Assembly (NCBI GenBank): GCA_037951165.1
Contig: JBBDHG010000097.1
Span: 3,350,501-3,414,500, forward strand
Source of the DNA: Lophius americanus
Lineage: Eukaryota > Chordata > Actinopteri > Lophiiformes > Lophiidae
DNA: 64,000 bases
Reading direction: 5' to 3'
The translations under genes were made by a program, and so were the position numbers. The notes under the pieces are model-generated. The model saw only the letters and a program-made list of their open reading frames with translations. It had not been told where the DNA came from and made no database searches. How positions within the stretch are numbered: the stretch's first letter is position 1; each line of letters opens with the position of its first letter. Positions 1-11,435 of this stretch are shown here, piece after piece.

Positions 1-719
1 CTGTTATGAACAGCAACCGGGCTTCCACCAAGACCGCAATTCCTAGGACGGCTCAAGGAGTCTGATTCTGGAGGGCCCAACTGAGGACAAAGCCGACTGC
101 GATCGCCCAATTGTATCCAGGATTATCTGGTAAAATATAAAGTCTAAACTAATAACAGAAAACATCCAAAAGAAAGGTTTAGTTTGAGAAAACTTGATTC
201 GAGTATCATGTGTAGATTCTGGGGTAAGAATTATAGCTGGGTTATAAATTCCATCTGTATTTGATTATTGATATTGCTCTCTAGGGTGGGCCTTGTCCTG
301 CTGACAAGCCTACGAGAGGTTATTACACAGATAAGATTACAAGAACCAGAACTATACAAATGTGGACTGGTACAGTATCTCCCCGCAAAGTGGGGTTGAC
401 AGGTATGTGAATCAATCTTGGGAGGGTAGTAACAATGTCCTGCAGGTCAGCAGCAAACATTAGGGGTGGAAGTCATCATTGGCTCCACAATACATGATTC
501 AAGATAGTTATAATTACTACTAATCTAGTAGGATAGCAAAGATTCAGCTGCCTGAATTGTTGCATAATAATTGTTTAAAGATAAACCTCTCCATCCAAGA
601 GACTCCAGAATGATTGAAATATCATGAGTCTGGCAGAAAGACTGCAGTCAGGAGTGAATACTGAGGATCCTCCTAAAATGGCAAACTGTGACCCACAGTA
701 GGAAATGTTCCTCAGAGTA
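1..719. other. No gene recognised
   Basis: Unique-looking sequence of mixed composition. I see no open frame with family motifs, no tandem repeat and no transposon end. Confidence 0.5.
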
Positions 720-961
720 CTTTACATTGTGAGATAGCATTCACCCATTCACACAGTGATGATGGAGGAGTGCCTCATGCTTAGCAGGAGCGGAAACCAT
801 TCATGCAATCATTCACAGACCAGTGGAACAGCTGTTGGGAGTAACTTGGGGTTCAGTATCTCGCTCCAGGACACTTTGACATATGGACTGCTCTGGGGAT
901 TGAACCTTTGACCTTCAGATAAGTGGACAACCGCTCTACCATGAGCCACTGTTGCCCCAAG
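720..961 (-). mobile_element. tRNA-headed SINE, family 1, minus-strand copy
   Basis: Read on the minus strand, the copy starts with a tRNA-like head: a B-box-like segment lies in 900-915 and a degenerate A-box-like GGTAGAGCGG at about 932-943. It is followed by the body phrase about a lead-in 'ttggggttcagtatct' (848-863) that recurs in the other copies at 39605-39897, 44945-45180 and 52118-52342. The head keeps the order seen in teleost tRNA-derived SINEs, but the cloverleaf is not intact, so it is not a tRNA gene. Family name is not assigned. Confidence 0.6.
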
Positions 962-1344
962 ATGACACTATTGATACTTCATTTTAAGGACAGTCGATTT
1001 GGCCAGATGTTGGGTGACATAGGCAGCGAGCCAAACACAGTATTCAAGACATTCCTCTCCTAAGCAGTGCTTTCATTATCCTGGGGTCTGCTAAGGCCTG
1101 ATGAGATTTTGTCCCTCAAACAAACTCTGGGTCTACCCCGATGTCTCCTTCGAGTTGGATTTGCCTGTAAATCCTCCAATCAGACGACTGAACCACCTCA
1201 GGTCCGTCCTGTCAAAATTTAGAAGCAGCGGCTTCCCTCCAGGTGTCCAAAAGCGTAATCCTATCTGTAGGGGTGAGCTTAGATTTGACAGATGCAAATC
1301 TGACCGGCCCTAACCGGATTCCATCCCCACGTCACTGTGGTAGA
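962..1344. other. No gene recognised
   Basis: Ordinary sequence between a SINE and a dispersed repeat. The short open frames here (for example 1101-1313) show no family motif and no codon-like bias. Confidence 0.4.
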
Positions 1345-1980
1345 ATGAATGTATGCATAACTAGACCTATTTTGTCGTCCACAACACAAAGGGTATATCC
1401 GCGAAAAGTGGTTATTTCCACCGTATTTTAGTAAAAAGAAAACAATCTTCCTAAATTGAGTAGATTATGAACTATTACATAAAAACAAATGAACATTATA
1501 ATATATACACAACATATATTTCCCCAGTTGGTTCTTATGCACCAAAATTTGGCATAAATCAGACCAACGGATGAGATATTTAACCAGGAAACTTTGGGAG
1601 ATATAGCTCTCCTTAGTGTTGGAAATATACAACTGACCTTTCCCAAAATCAACGTTCTTCTTCCTCGCACTCAGGTCTATGTGGATATAAAGTCTGAAAA
1701 TGATCAATGAAATAGTGTTTGTGTTATGTCCCTAAAAAAGTGTTTTTTGTAAAAACAAAAGGCTCCACCTAGTGAGGGAAATACAAACCACTAGACTACG
1801 ATAGGATATTTACAAGATAGATCTCTTTGAGTCGATTGATATGCCCTAAATTTGGACTAAATAAAACCTATGGTGAGGCAGCTATATCCCAAACACTGTT
1901 TTTCTTCTTCTTCTTAAATTTGAAATGGATCCATGAAATGGTTTTTGATTTATCGGACACGGTGTAGCTTTTAATGGAGG
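1345..1980 (+). repeat. Dispersed non-coding repeat (AGCTCCCCCTAGTG family), copy A
   Basis: One of six related segments in this window. Shared landmarks in order are: 'ctagacctatt' with 'gggtatatccgcgaaaagt' (1358-1410), a phrase like 'accaaaatttggcataaat', then 'agctctccttagtgttgg' near 1605, 'acctttcccaaaatcaac' near 1636, 'ggtctatgtggatataaag' near 1672, and a second cycle 'gatagatctctttgagtcg' and 'aaatttggactaaataaa' (1818-1866). The internal cycle suggests the family itself contains tandem units of a few hundred bases. No coding capacity is visible, and I do not recognise the class. Confidence 0.65.
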
Positions 1981-2429
1981 AATTAGCACTTGAGGGCCCC
2001 TCTGGTTGTAACTTTTTTTTGGAGGTGGGGGTTGGTACCACATTACAGAGACTCATGACCCACGGGTGGGTCACAATGTTTGCTTTGTCATAAGACGCTC
2101 CATAATTAAGTCTAAAAATAATTTAATGAATTGGACACTGCCTCAATGCCTGGAGACATCAAGAGCCTTCAGTCTGGGGGAAAGTAAGCAAGTGAAACGT
2201 CAGAAGTAATTTGATTTGTTTTACAGATTCTCGGAGTTCTAATCTGAGACTTCAGTAAATGATATTATTGCTTCCTAACAATAATTCACGCATACAAATA
2301 AAATGCCGTCCGATTTAACCCTCCGGAGTCTGTAGTCACGTTAGAAGGAGCCTTGAAGCAAAGGCTTTATATCAATCAGCCGTTACATTATAACCATAGA
2401 GACGTCATGTCAGATTCACATTGATTGTG
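1981..2429. other. No gene recognised
   Basis: Unique-looking sequence. It includes a short G-rich stretch near 2022-2035 and nothing with family motifs. Confidence 0.4.
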
Positions 2430-2650
2430 TTGTTACCATAGCGCCTTACAGTTTGTGGGGTATATTGGGCAGCAAGTGAACACTTTGACCTGAAGTTGAT
2501 GTGTTAGAACAATGGAAGTGCCTAAAGATCTCAGTGACTTTGACAATGCTCAAATTCTGTTTGGTCAGTGCGTCTCCAGAGCTCTAGGTCTACAGTGGTT
2601 AGAACCAACAAAGTGGTCTCGGGGGGGACTTCTGACCTCTGAGATTTCTG
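2430..2650 (+). pseudogene. Tc1-like transposase, N-terminal remnant
   Basis: Tc1/mariner transposases cut and paste their own element in the nucleus and begin with a paired helix-turn-helix DNA-binding domain. The frame starting at 2512 opens with MEVPKDLSDFDNAQI, which resembles the usual start of one fish Tc1 group (a basic residue pair, DLSEFDKGQI and so on). It then reads LGLQWLEPTKWSRG where the second helix and 'SAVVSIYQKW'-type segment belongs, after an apparent internal deletion. The rest of the transposase, its DDE catalytic residues and the terminal inverted repeats are not seen. It is a dead fragment of a group different from the element at 29609-31001. A chance match is possible given the short length. 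Confidence 0.45.
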
Positions 2651-4439
2651 ACATGATAGAAATACTGGTTAGCTGTCATCAGGTTTTCACACTGTTGAGG
2701 CAGAGCCACGAGTCGAGTCCCCGAGGTCAACGCAATTTCTCTCATCGCGCCTTTGCTTAGTGGCTGCTGAACGTCTGAATGGCCAAGCAAATGCACAGCA
2801 AGTAAGGGAAAAGAGGTTCTTAGCTGTCGGAGAGGCCAAATCGAGCTTTTAAATAAATCTAAAATTTGAAAGTGTATGCCCAGCTTTAGTGTTACCCAGC
2901 CATGTCTCACATGGGCAGCCAGTTTTAGCAATAGCTACCAGCTAGTAGTAATATAATTCTTAATCATATTAGTTGCAAAAACTACACATTTTGCGGAGAA
3001 AGTCTGCTGATGATAATGAAGCCCCAGCATCAGGTCTTCAGCCCGGAAACCGCCATCCATTTTCTCAAACTGCATAATCTGAGCAGGGCCGCAGGTGGGA
3101 AAGCCACCATAGATCACAGAGCCCGTAACCAAAAACAGAATTCACACCTTTCCTGCCTAAGATGCCAGGTGGATTGGAGCCCATGATCCCCTTAATGAGA
3201 GGCAGTAGTTTTCCTTGTGCATGCTGGGAAATATTCCCAGTGCTTTTGATCTCCATGCAGAAAAATGCTGAGTAAGGAACGTACGTTACTTTCCATAGAC
3301 TATAATTTAAAGAAAGAGGAAAATGTCTTTATAAATTATTATTGCACTTCATTAAAAAAAATAAAAAATACTTCATACAAATATATTATTATTAATAATG
3401 ATAATAATAATACAATTAAAGAAACATATAATAGTTAGTCTATTAATATAGATTTAACTCATGGCAGTAATACTATATATTGCGTAAGGTTCCCTGAAAG
3501 AACTTTAAAAACGCATTGATTTTCCATACAATTGACATTTTTTTACGGGGTGCTGTGCCAGATAGAAACCAAATGTTTGGGCTGGTTCCCCATCATGGTG
3601 AACCTTTGACCAAAAACCACTGGCCTCAGAGTGAACCCAGAACATTACAGGCTGTGTTGTTTAATTTAGAACGTCCTGTGAGACTATGAAGATAATGGCT
3701 TTAATTTTGCAAGTGAGATTCTCCTAACCCTCAGCCCCCCTGTCGATGGCTAAAAGTGTGAACCACAAGTCTTCATGCATATATGGAGGCACAGCTGCTG
3801 CTAAAAAAATCCACACATGTCAGCAATTTCCCCCAAAACCCAATTGTGTATGATATTATTTAATCATTTTATTAAGCTAAAATAAAATAAAATCACAGAC
3901 CTCAGTTCAAATACATGACTTTACTGCATTATCTGTTAAACAAGGATCATGAGGGTCCGATTAACCAAACTCAGCAACAGATATTTGACAACATGATATT
4001 TATTTTTACTTAACTGTGTTTATACTGGTCTTCATGGACTAATCATAGGCAAGCTTCATTAACTTTTTGAAGGAATAAAACTTGAAAGGTTGTACCAAAT
4101 CATTGCTAAGCCTGCTAAGTATAAAAAGTTTACACACACATATGAATTCACTGAATTTAACACATCACAGGGATGCACATGCCAGAGGAGTCTGGACCTC
4201 AGGTCCTCGTGGGACTCTGAGGCGCAGTAGCCTTCAGTTCTCTTTTCCACTCTGAGGTCCTTTTTCTTTACTCCAGCCAACATCTTCCCACAGATGGTTA
4301 GTGTATATATCATTACACGAAGGTTGATGTAAAGAATATCACTGCTCTGAGGCGGGATGACTGATTTTGTGTAATTAAAGGCTGGTTCCCTGCAGAATCA
4401 GCACCCCTCATTTCTGACTGTGGAGTTCTCTGACTGATC
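2651..4439. other. No gene; AT-rich stretch inside
   Basis: No coding or transposon signal found. 3330-3480 is very AT-rich and includes ATA/ATT runs (about 3386-3412). The short open frames on the minus strand (2599-2931, 2935-3256, 4059-4313) have no recognisable domain. Confidence 0.4.
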
Positions 4440-5215
4440 AAATGAAGCAGTAGAATGCTGCTGTATTAACAAACGGCCGCTGCAGGCTGACAATCTGAAT
4501 CTATATAAACGTTTTATTCGTCTATAAACCCGCTGTAAACTCCCCGCGCGCACATGGAGCGGCTCCCAATAAAACAACGGCTTCGCCGGCGACGCGCGTG
4601 AGTGTGGGATTGGACCCCTCATTGGATCTGCCCCGGTACTGACTCATGCTGTGCTAAAAAAAATTCCAGTACATCTGACTATTCCTTAAACTGCGCAATA
4701 ATAGATCTACTGCTGCTGCAATGAAGCCCCGGTGGTGAGGCGATCTGACAGCTTTACTGGTTTCATAACTCCATAGAGACGGAACCGGGGAGCGGGGTCA
4801 CCCTCAGGAACCTCATCATAGTGTCACCTGTCCCCGCCAAAATACTGTACGCACCTGAGGAAAGAAGGGAGCCGGGACGGCTGGAAGCTGCAGGATGTCC
4901 CGGGGATGCGTAAAGGATCTGTCCGAAGGTGTCACGTTCCAATGACTCCTTTATAGATTAGGAGAAAAGCCGACTTCACGGGAATCCACTCAAAAAAGAA
5001 CGTCCATTAAAGGCAGGGTCGACCCACGCAGTCCATCCGTGGTGCGCCGAGTCTTCGAGCCAACAAGCGCAACAGGCTGTTCATGCAGCTCCAAGAAGCA
5101 GACGTGCACCCAAACACAGGATGCTTAACAAAATATGAGAATGCACAGCTCCGCGTCCTGCCTTGTAGTTCTCCCTCCCCCTCCCTCTCTCTCTCTCTCT
5201 CTCTCTCTGTCAGGC
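4440..5215. promoter_or_regulatory. CpG-rich, promoter-like segment
   Basis: This is the most CpG-dense stretch of the first 20 kb: 4540-4605 alone holds roughly a dozen CpGs (for example GCGACGCGCG at 4588-4597). Nearby are two ATTGG boxes (inverted CCAAT, about 4610 and 4622), an AP-1-type TGACTCA at about 4640, and a TATATAAA-like element near 4502. CpG-rich patches with CCAAT boxes often mark vertebrate promoters, mostly for a minus-strand transcript here given the CCAAT orientation. No downstream exon with a recognisable protein was found, so it may be a distant first exon of a gene outside the window, or just a CpG-rich repeat. Confidence 0.3.
5184..5209. repeat. (CT)n microsatellite
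   Basis: A run of about 12 CT dinucleotides follows a CCCTCC-rich lead-in. An A-rich run lies just beyond at 5255-5281. Confidence 0.9.
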
Positions 5216-5539
5216 CTGTCCCCTTTTAACTAATTAGATGTAAGCTACATAAGCAAAAAAAAAAAAAAAGCAGAAAAAAAAACCTGTCTCCTGTCTCCTC
5301 ACTTCTTGGCAGCATGCACCCACCATGAGAGCATTATTATGAACCTCAGCTGGGTCGGGCCAGAGCGTTAAAAGCCAAAACCTCCACCCAAACCGCACTT
5401 GTAGCTTTGGACTGGCTGCTGAGCTCAGATGGGGAAAGCCCTGCTGCAGAATAGAGGCACGGCTCAACACTGCAGGTTTCCTTCAGACAGATCCTTTCAT
5501 AATGTCTCAGACAACTACTTAACAATAGTTTCCTAACAG

Positions 5540-5640
5540 GCCAACATGGTGGCACAGTGAACAGAACCACTGTCCCACACCAAGAACAGATTAAATCCAT
5601 CTGCATGGACTTTTGGGTTCCTGCTCAGTTCTCAGTAGAT
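5540..5640 (+). mobile_element. Degenerate SINE family 2 head
   Basis: 'ggtggcacagtg' (5549-5560) followed by 'ccactgtcccacaccaagaa' matches, with gaps, the head of the better copy at 59214 (GGTGGCGCAG, cactgctgcctcacagcaag). The B-box is eroded. Confidence 0.35.
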
Positions 5641-7170
5641 GGAAGAAATTATATCTAGAAGGTAATACTGGTTATGGAGGAAGACTGGGTCTGATGTGGG
5701 GCGCCAATTAAAATTGCTTCGTTTTTGGAGCTGCTCAACTGGAGAAAGTTGTTTTTCATCCACACCTTAATCTCAGAGTTGACAGGGGAGAGAGTTGACG
5801 GGTGAACATGTAGGATCTGCAGCTGCGGCGATGATGATTCCATTATATCCCTACTTTCAGGGGATATAATTAATCCTCTGGAGGGGGAGACACAAAGGGA
5901 CTTTCCCTCCAAGAAGATTAAAGCATTTCAGATTAAGTGCAAGTGGGCTTAAGAGTTGTGTCTGCGCCTCAAAGCAGCAGAACTTATTCTTGCATACCAC
6001 AAACACGCAGCATGATGAGTGCGGGAAGAACACGGAGAATGTTGCTAACGTGAGTGGTCCATCATTATCTCGGTAGGCGATGGAGGCATTGGAGGAAGTG
6101 GTCCGTCCAGTGTCCGCTGTCCGCTTTTAAATCCATGTGACAACCTATTTTGGATTTCTGACAAGGAAGGAACTAATTAGATGGATGTAAAACATGGAAG
6201 AGCGTCGCTCAAAATACTCAGGAAGAACTGCAAACATGAAAGTTCAGAAGCCAAAACCAGGAGATAGCAAAGCTCACAGGACAGCAAAGCTAGCCCTAAT
6301 TTGGCAACTCAAAAAAACCCGACCAACACTGGACACTTAGCTTAACAAAACTAAGTGCCAATTCAGAGTGAGCTAAAGGTCCTGTCCAAAGATCATGGCC
6401 AAAGAAAACAACACAGGCCATCACCTACTTCCTTTTCCTACAGACCTGCAACCAGACAATCTAGTGGAAAATGACAGATTTTATTTTCTGGAAGCAAGGT
6501 ATGTAACACCGCCATGAGGTTTTTTCCCTGGATACATCTGTACCCGAGCGCTAAAGAGAAGGGAAGCCTAAAATTGAGGAATGGTGGGTTACAGAAGAAA
6601 GTTCTGCAATAACTTGTGAACCATGGAGATTAACAGAAGAAAAAAAAAACATTTGTGAGTTTCCTGGTGAGGGCAGCAAGAATGAGTAACCGAGGATGAA
6701 AGAAAGAAGAGAAGCGATGAGGAAGTAGATTAGAGGAAGTAACCAGTCCGCTATCCACACTAAGACAAACACTAGGGAAGGATATGGATATGACAGATGG
6801 GACATAGAGGATGAGGAGGAGGAGTTTACTATGAAAGTGACAAACTCTGAACACAAGGGTTCCGTCACCAGAACCAGAGACTAGTGAGCTCAAGACAAAA
6901 ACCAGATCAGACATACTTAAGTTTGGAAAACTTAAGACCACTGAGGCCTTCACCTACTCTCTGATCCAAAATCTGCAACCAGACAACGCAATGGTAAAAA
7001 ATAGCTATCGTATTTCTGATGGACACCCCGACAACAAAGGTATGGGACTCCATCACAAGCTTTTCTCCCGGAAACATCTGTAGCCGTTTAAAGGGAATGA
7101 AGCCTGAACTTCAGGACCGTTTGGGGACAGCAGGAAGGATTAAGTCAGGGAACACTGATGGCAACTACTA
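5641..7170. other. No gene recognised
   Basis: Unique-looking DNA up to the start of the large array. Segments at 6420-6520 and 6940-7060 look like a diverged internal duplication ('gcaaccagacaa', 'ggtatg', 'acatctgta' in the same order), spaced about 530 bases apart. Minus-strand frames at 6551-6953 are rich in Ser/Leu but show no domain. Confidence 0.4.
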
Positions 7171-10100
7171 TGAACCTGGTCGGTTCTAACTGTCTGAACC
7201 TGGACTGTTCTAACTGTCTGAACCTGGAGTATTTCACTGTATGAACATGGTCTGTTTCAATCGGACAAACCTGGACTACTTTAATTGGATGAACTTGGAG
7301 TGTTTCACAGGAGGAACTTGGACCATTATGAACCTGGAATGTTTTAACCTGATGAACCTGGGCGATTTTAACAGGATGAACCAGGACTGTTTTAACAGGA
7401 TAAACCTGGACTGTTTCACTGTATGCACCTGGACTGTTTAAACTGTACGAACCTGGACTGTTTCACTTCATGAACTTGGACTGTTTTAACAGTATGAACC
7501 TGGACTGTTTCACTGTTGGAAACAGGATGAACCAGGACTGTTTTAACAGGATAAACCTGGACTGTTTCAATTGGAGGAACGTGGACTGTTTAAACTGTAT
7601 GAACCAGGACTGTTTTAACAGGATGAACCTGGATTGTTTTAACAGGATGAACCTGGACTGTTTCACTGGATGAACCTGGACTGTTTTAATTGGATGTACC
7701 TGAAGTTTTTCACAGTATGAACCTGGACTGTTTCACTTCATGAACCTGGACTGTTTCACTTCATGAACCTGGACTGTTTTAACAGTATGAAACTGGGCGG
7801 TTTCTCTGTATGAACCAGGACTGTTTTAATTTGATAAACCTGGACTATTTTAATTGGATGAACCTGGACTGTTTCACTGTATGAACCTGGACTGTTTTAA
7901 CAGGATGAACCAGGACTGTTTTAACAGGATGAACCAGGACTGTTTTAACAGAATGAACCAGGACTGTTTTAACAGGATGAACCTGGACTGTTTCACTGTA
8001 TGAACTTGGACTGTTTTTTTTGGATGAACCTGAAATATTTGAATCGGATGAACCTGGACTGTTTCACTGTATGAACCTGGAGTATTTCACTGTAAGAACC
8101 CGGACTGTTTCCATCGGACAAACCTGGACTATTTTAATTGGATGAATCTGGAGTGTTTCACATGATGAACTTGGACCATTATGAACCTGGAATGTTTTAC
8201 CGGATGAACCTGGGCGGTTTTAACAGGATGAACCAGGACTGTTTTAACAGGATAAACCTGGACTGTTTCACTGTATGCACCTGGACTGTTTTAACAGTAT
8301 GAACCTGGACTGTTCCACTGTATGAACCTGAACTGTTTTTATTGGATGAACCTGAAATATTTTAATCGGATGAAACTGCACTGTTTTACTTGGATTAAGC
8401 TGGACCGTTTCATTGGATATACATGGACTATCATGAACCTGGTCTGTTCCAACTGTCTGAACCTGGAGTATTTCACTTGACTGTTTCAATGGGACAAACC
8501 TGGACTATTTTAACCGGATGAACCTGGACTGTTGGAACAGAATGAACCAGGACTGTTTTAACAGGATAAACCTGGACTGTTTCACTGTATGAACCTGGAC
8601 TGTTTTAATTGGATGTACCTGGAGTTTTTCATTGTATGAACCTGGATTGTTTTAACAGGATGAACCTGGACTGTTTCACTGGATGAACATGGACTGTTTT
8701 AATTGGATGTACCTGAAGTTTTTCACTGTATGAACCTGGACTGTTTAAACAGGATGAACCTGGACTGTTTCACTGGATGAACGTGGACTGTTTTAACTGG
8801 AAGAACCTGGACTTTTTTCACTATATGAACCTCGACGGTTTCACTGGATAAACTTGGACTGTTTTAGTGTGATAAACCTGGACTATTTTAATTGGATTAA
8901 ACTGGACTGTTTTACTGTATGAACCTGAACTATTTTATTTCGATGAACCTGAACTATTTTAATTGGATGAACCTGGACTCTTTCACTGTATAAACCTGGA
9001 CTGTTTTACAGAATGAACCTGGGCTGTTTCACAGTATGAACCTGTACTGTTTCACTGTATGAACCTGGACTGTTTTTATTGGATGAACCTGAAATATTTT
9101 AGTCGGATGAACCTGGACTGTTTTACTTGGATTAAGCTTGACCGTTTCATTGGATATACATGGACTATTATGAACCTGGTCTGTTCTTACTTTCTGAACC
9201 TGGAGTATTTCACTGTATGAACCTGGACTGTTTCAGTGGGACAAACCTGGACTATTTTAATTGGATGAATCTGGAGTGTTTCACAGGTTGAACTTGGACC
9301 ATTATGAACCTGGAATGTTTTAACTGGATAAACCTGGACTGTTTGAATAGGATGAACCAGGACTGTTTTAACAGGATAAACATGTACTGTTTCAATGTAT
9401 GAACCTCGACTGTTTTAACAGGATGAACCTGGACTGTTTCACTGGATGAACGTGGACTGTTTTAACTGGAAGAACCTGGACTTTTTTCACTATATGAACC
9501 TCGACGGTTTCACTGGATAAACTTGGACTGTTTTAATGTGATAAACCTGGACTATTTTAATTGGATTAACTTGGACTGTTTCACTGTATGAACCTGAACT
9601 ATTTTAATTGGATGAACCTGAACTATTTTAATTGGATGAACCTGGACTCTTTCACTGTATAAACCTGGACTGTTTTACAGAATGTACCTGGACTGTTTCT
9701 CTGTTTGAACATGCACTGTTTTAATTTGATAAACCTGTATGAACCTGGACTATTTGACTGTCTGAACCTGGGTTGTTTCACTGGATGAACCTGGACTATT
9801 TCACTGAATAAACCTGCACTACTTCACAGTATGAATCTGGACTGTTTCACTGGATGAACCTGGACTGTTTCACTGGATGAACCTGGGCTGTTTTAATTGG
9901 ATGATCCTGGAGTTTTTTAATGTGATAAACCTTGACTATTTTAATTGGATGAGCCTAGAGTGTTTCACTGGATGAACCTGGACTATTTTAATTGGACTAA
10001 CCTGGACTGTTTCCCTGCATGAACATGAACAGTCACACAGTATGAACCTGGACTGTTTTAACCGAATGAAACGGGACTGTTCAATGTATGAACCTGGGCT

Positions 10101-11392
10101 GTTTTAACAGGATGAATCTGGATTGTTTTAAGAGGATGAGCCTGGACTGTTTTAATTGTACTAACCTGGACTATTTCACTGTATGAACCGGGACTGTTTT
10201 AATTGGATGGACATGAACTATTTTAATTTGACTAACCTCGACTGTTTCACTGTATGAACCTGGACTATTAAATTGTCTGAACCTTGACTGTTTTTATTGG
10301 ATGAACCTGAAATATTTTAATCGGATGAACCTGGACTGTTTTACTTGGATTAAGCTTGACCGTTTCATTGGATATACATGGACTATTATGAACCTGGTCT
10401 GTTCTAACTTTCTGAACCTGGAGTATTTCACTGTATGAACCTGGACTGTTTCAATGGGACAAACCTGGACTATTTTAATTGGATGAATCTGGAGTGTTTC
10501 ACAGGTTGAACTTGGACCATTATGAACCCGGAATATTTTAACTGAATAAACCTGGACTGTTTTCATTGGATGAACATGGAATGATTCACTCTATGAACCC
10601 AAACTGTTTCACTGTATGAATCTGGACTGTTTCACTGTATGAACCTGGACTGTTTCACTGTATGAACCTAGTCTGTTTTACTTGGATTAAGCTGGACTGT
10701 TTCATTGGATTTACCTGGACTATTATGAACCTGGTCTGTTCTAACTGTCTGAACCTGGACTGTTTCAATCGGACAAACCTGGACTACTTTATGAACCTGG
10801 AATATTTTAACTGGATAAACCTGGACTGTTTGAACAGGATGAACCAGGACTGTTTTAACAGGATAAACATGGACTGTTTCACTGTATGAACCTGGACTGT
10901 TTTAACAGGATGAACCTGGACTGTTTCACTGGATGAACGTGGACTGTTTTAACTGCAAGAACCTGGACTTTTTTCACTCTATGAAACTCGATTGGTTTCA
11001 CTGGATAAACTTGGACTGTTTTAATGTGATAAACCTGGACTATTTTAATTGGATTAACCTGGACTGTTTCACTGTATGAACCTGAACTATTTTAATTCGA
11101 TGAACCTGGACTCTTTCACTGTATAAACCTGGACTGTTTTACTGAATGAACCTGGACTGTTTCTCTTATGTACCTGGACTCTTTCACAGTATGAACCTGC
11201 ACTGTTTTAATTTGATAAGCCTGGACTATGTTAATTAGATGAACTTGGATGAATGACTGTTTCACTGGATTAATTGGATTAACCTCGACTTTTTCACTGT
11301 ATGAACCTGAACCATTTTAATTCGATGAACCTGAACTATTTATATTGGATGAACTTGGACTGTTTCACTGTATAAACCTGGACTGTTTTAAC
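7171..11392 (+). repeat. Large tandem array, domain I (23/24-bp units)
   Basis: About 4.2 kb of head-to-tail units built on GAACCTGGACTGTTT followed by a variable 8-9 base end. Common ends are TAACAGGAT, CACTGTAT, AATTGGAT and AATCGGAC. Units of 23 and 24 bases alternate irregularly, so no reading frame survives for long. Multi-unit phrases recur: 'acttggattaagc' appears near 8389, 9125, 10342 and 10680, and 'gaacgtggactgttttaa' near 8779, 9446 and 10934, showing higher-order duplication. Domain I is richer in the TTTTAACAGGA end and in 'ccattatgaacctggaatg' phrases than domain II. It is satellite or minisatellite DNA, not a gene. Confidence 0.95.
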
Positions 11393-11435
11393 AGATTCAT
11401 CCTGTTATAACAAACCAAAACTAATATCCTTGGAC
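11393..11435. other. Non-repeat spacer inside the array
   Basis: About 40 bases ('gattcatcctgttataac' and following) do not fit the 23/24-bp unit. They separate domain I from domain II and are not repeated elsewhere in the array. Confidence 0.7.
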
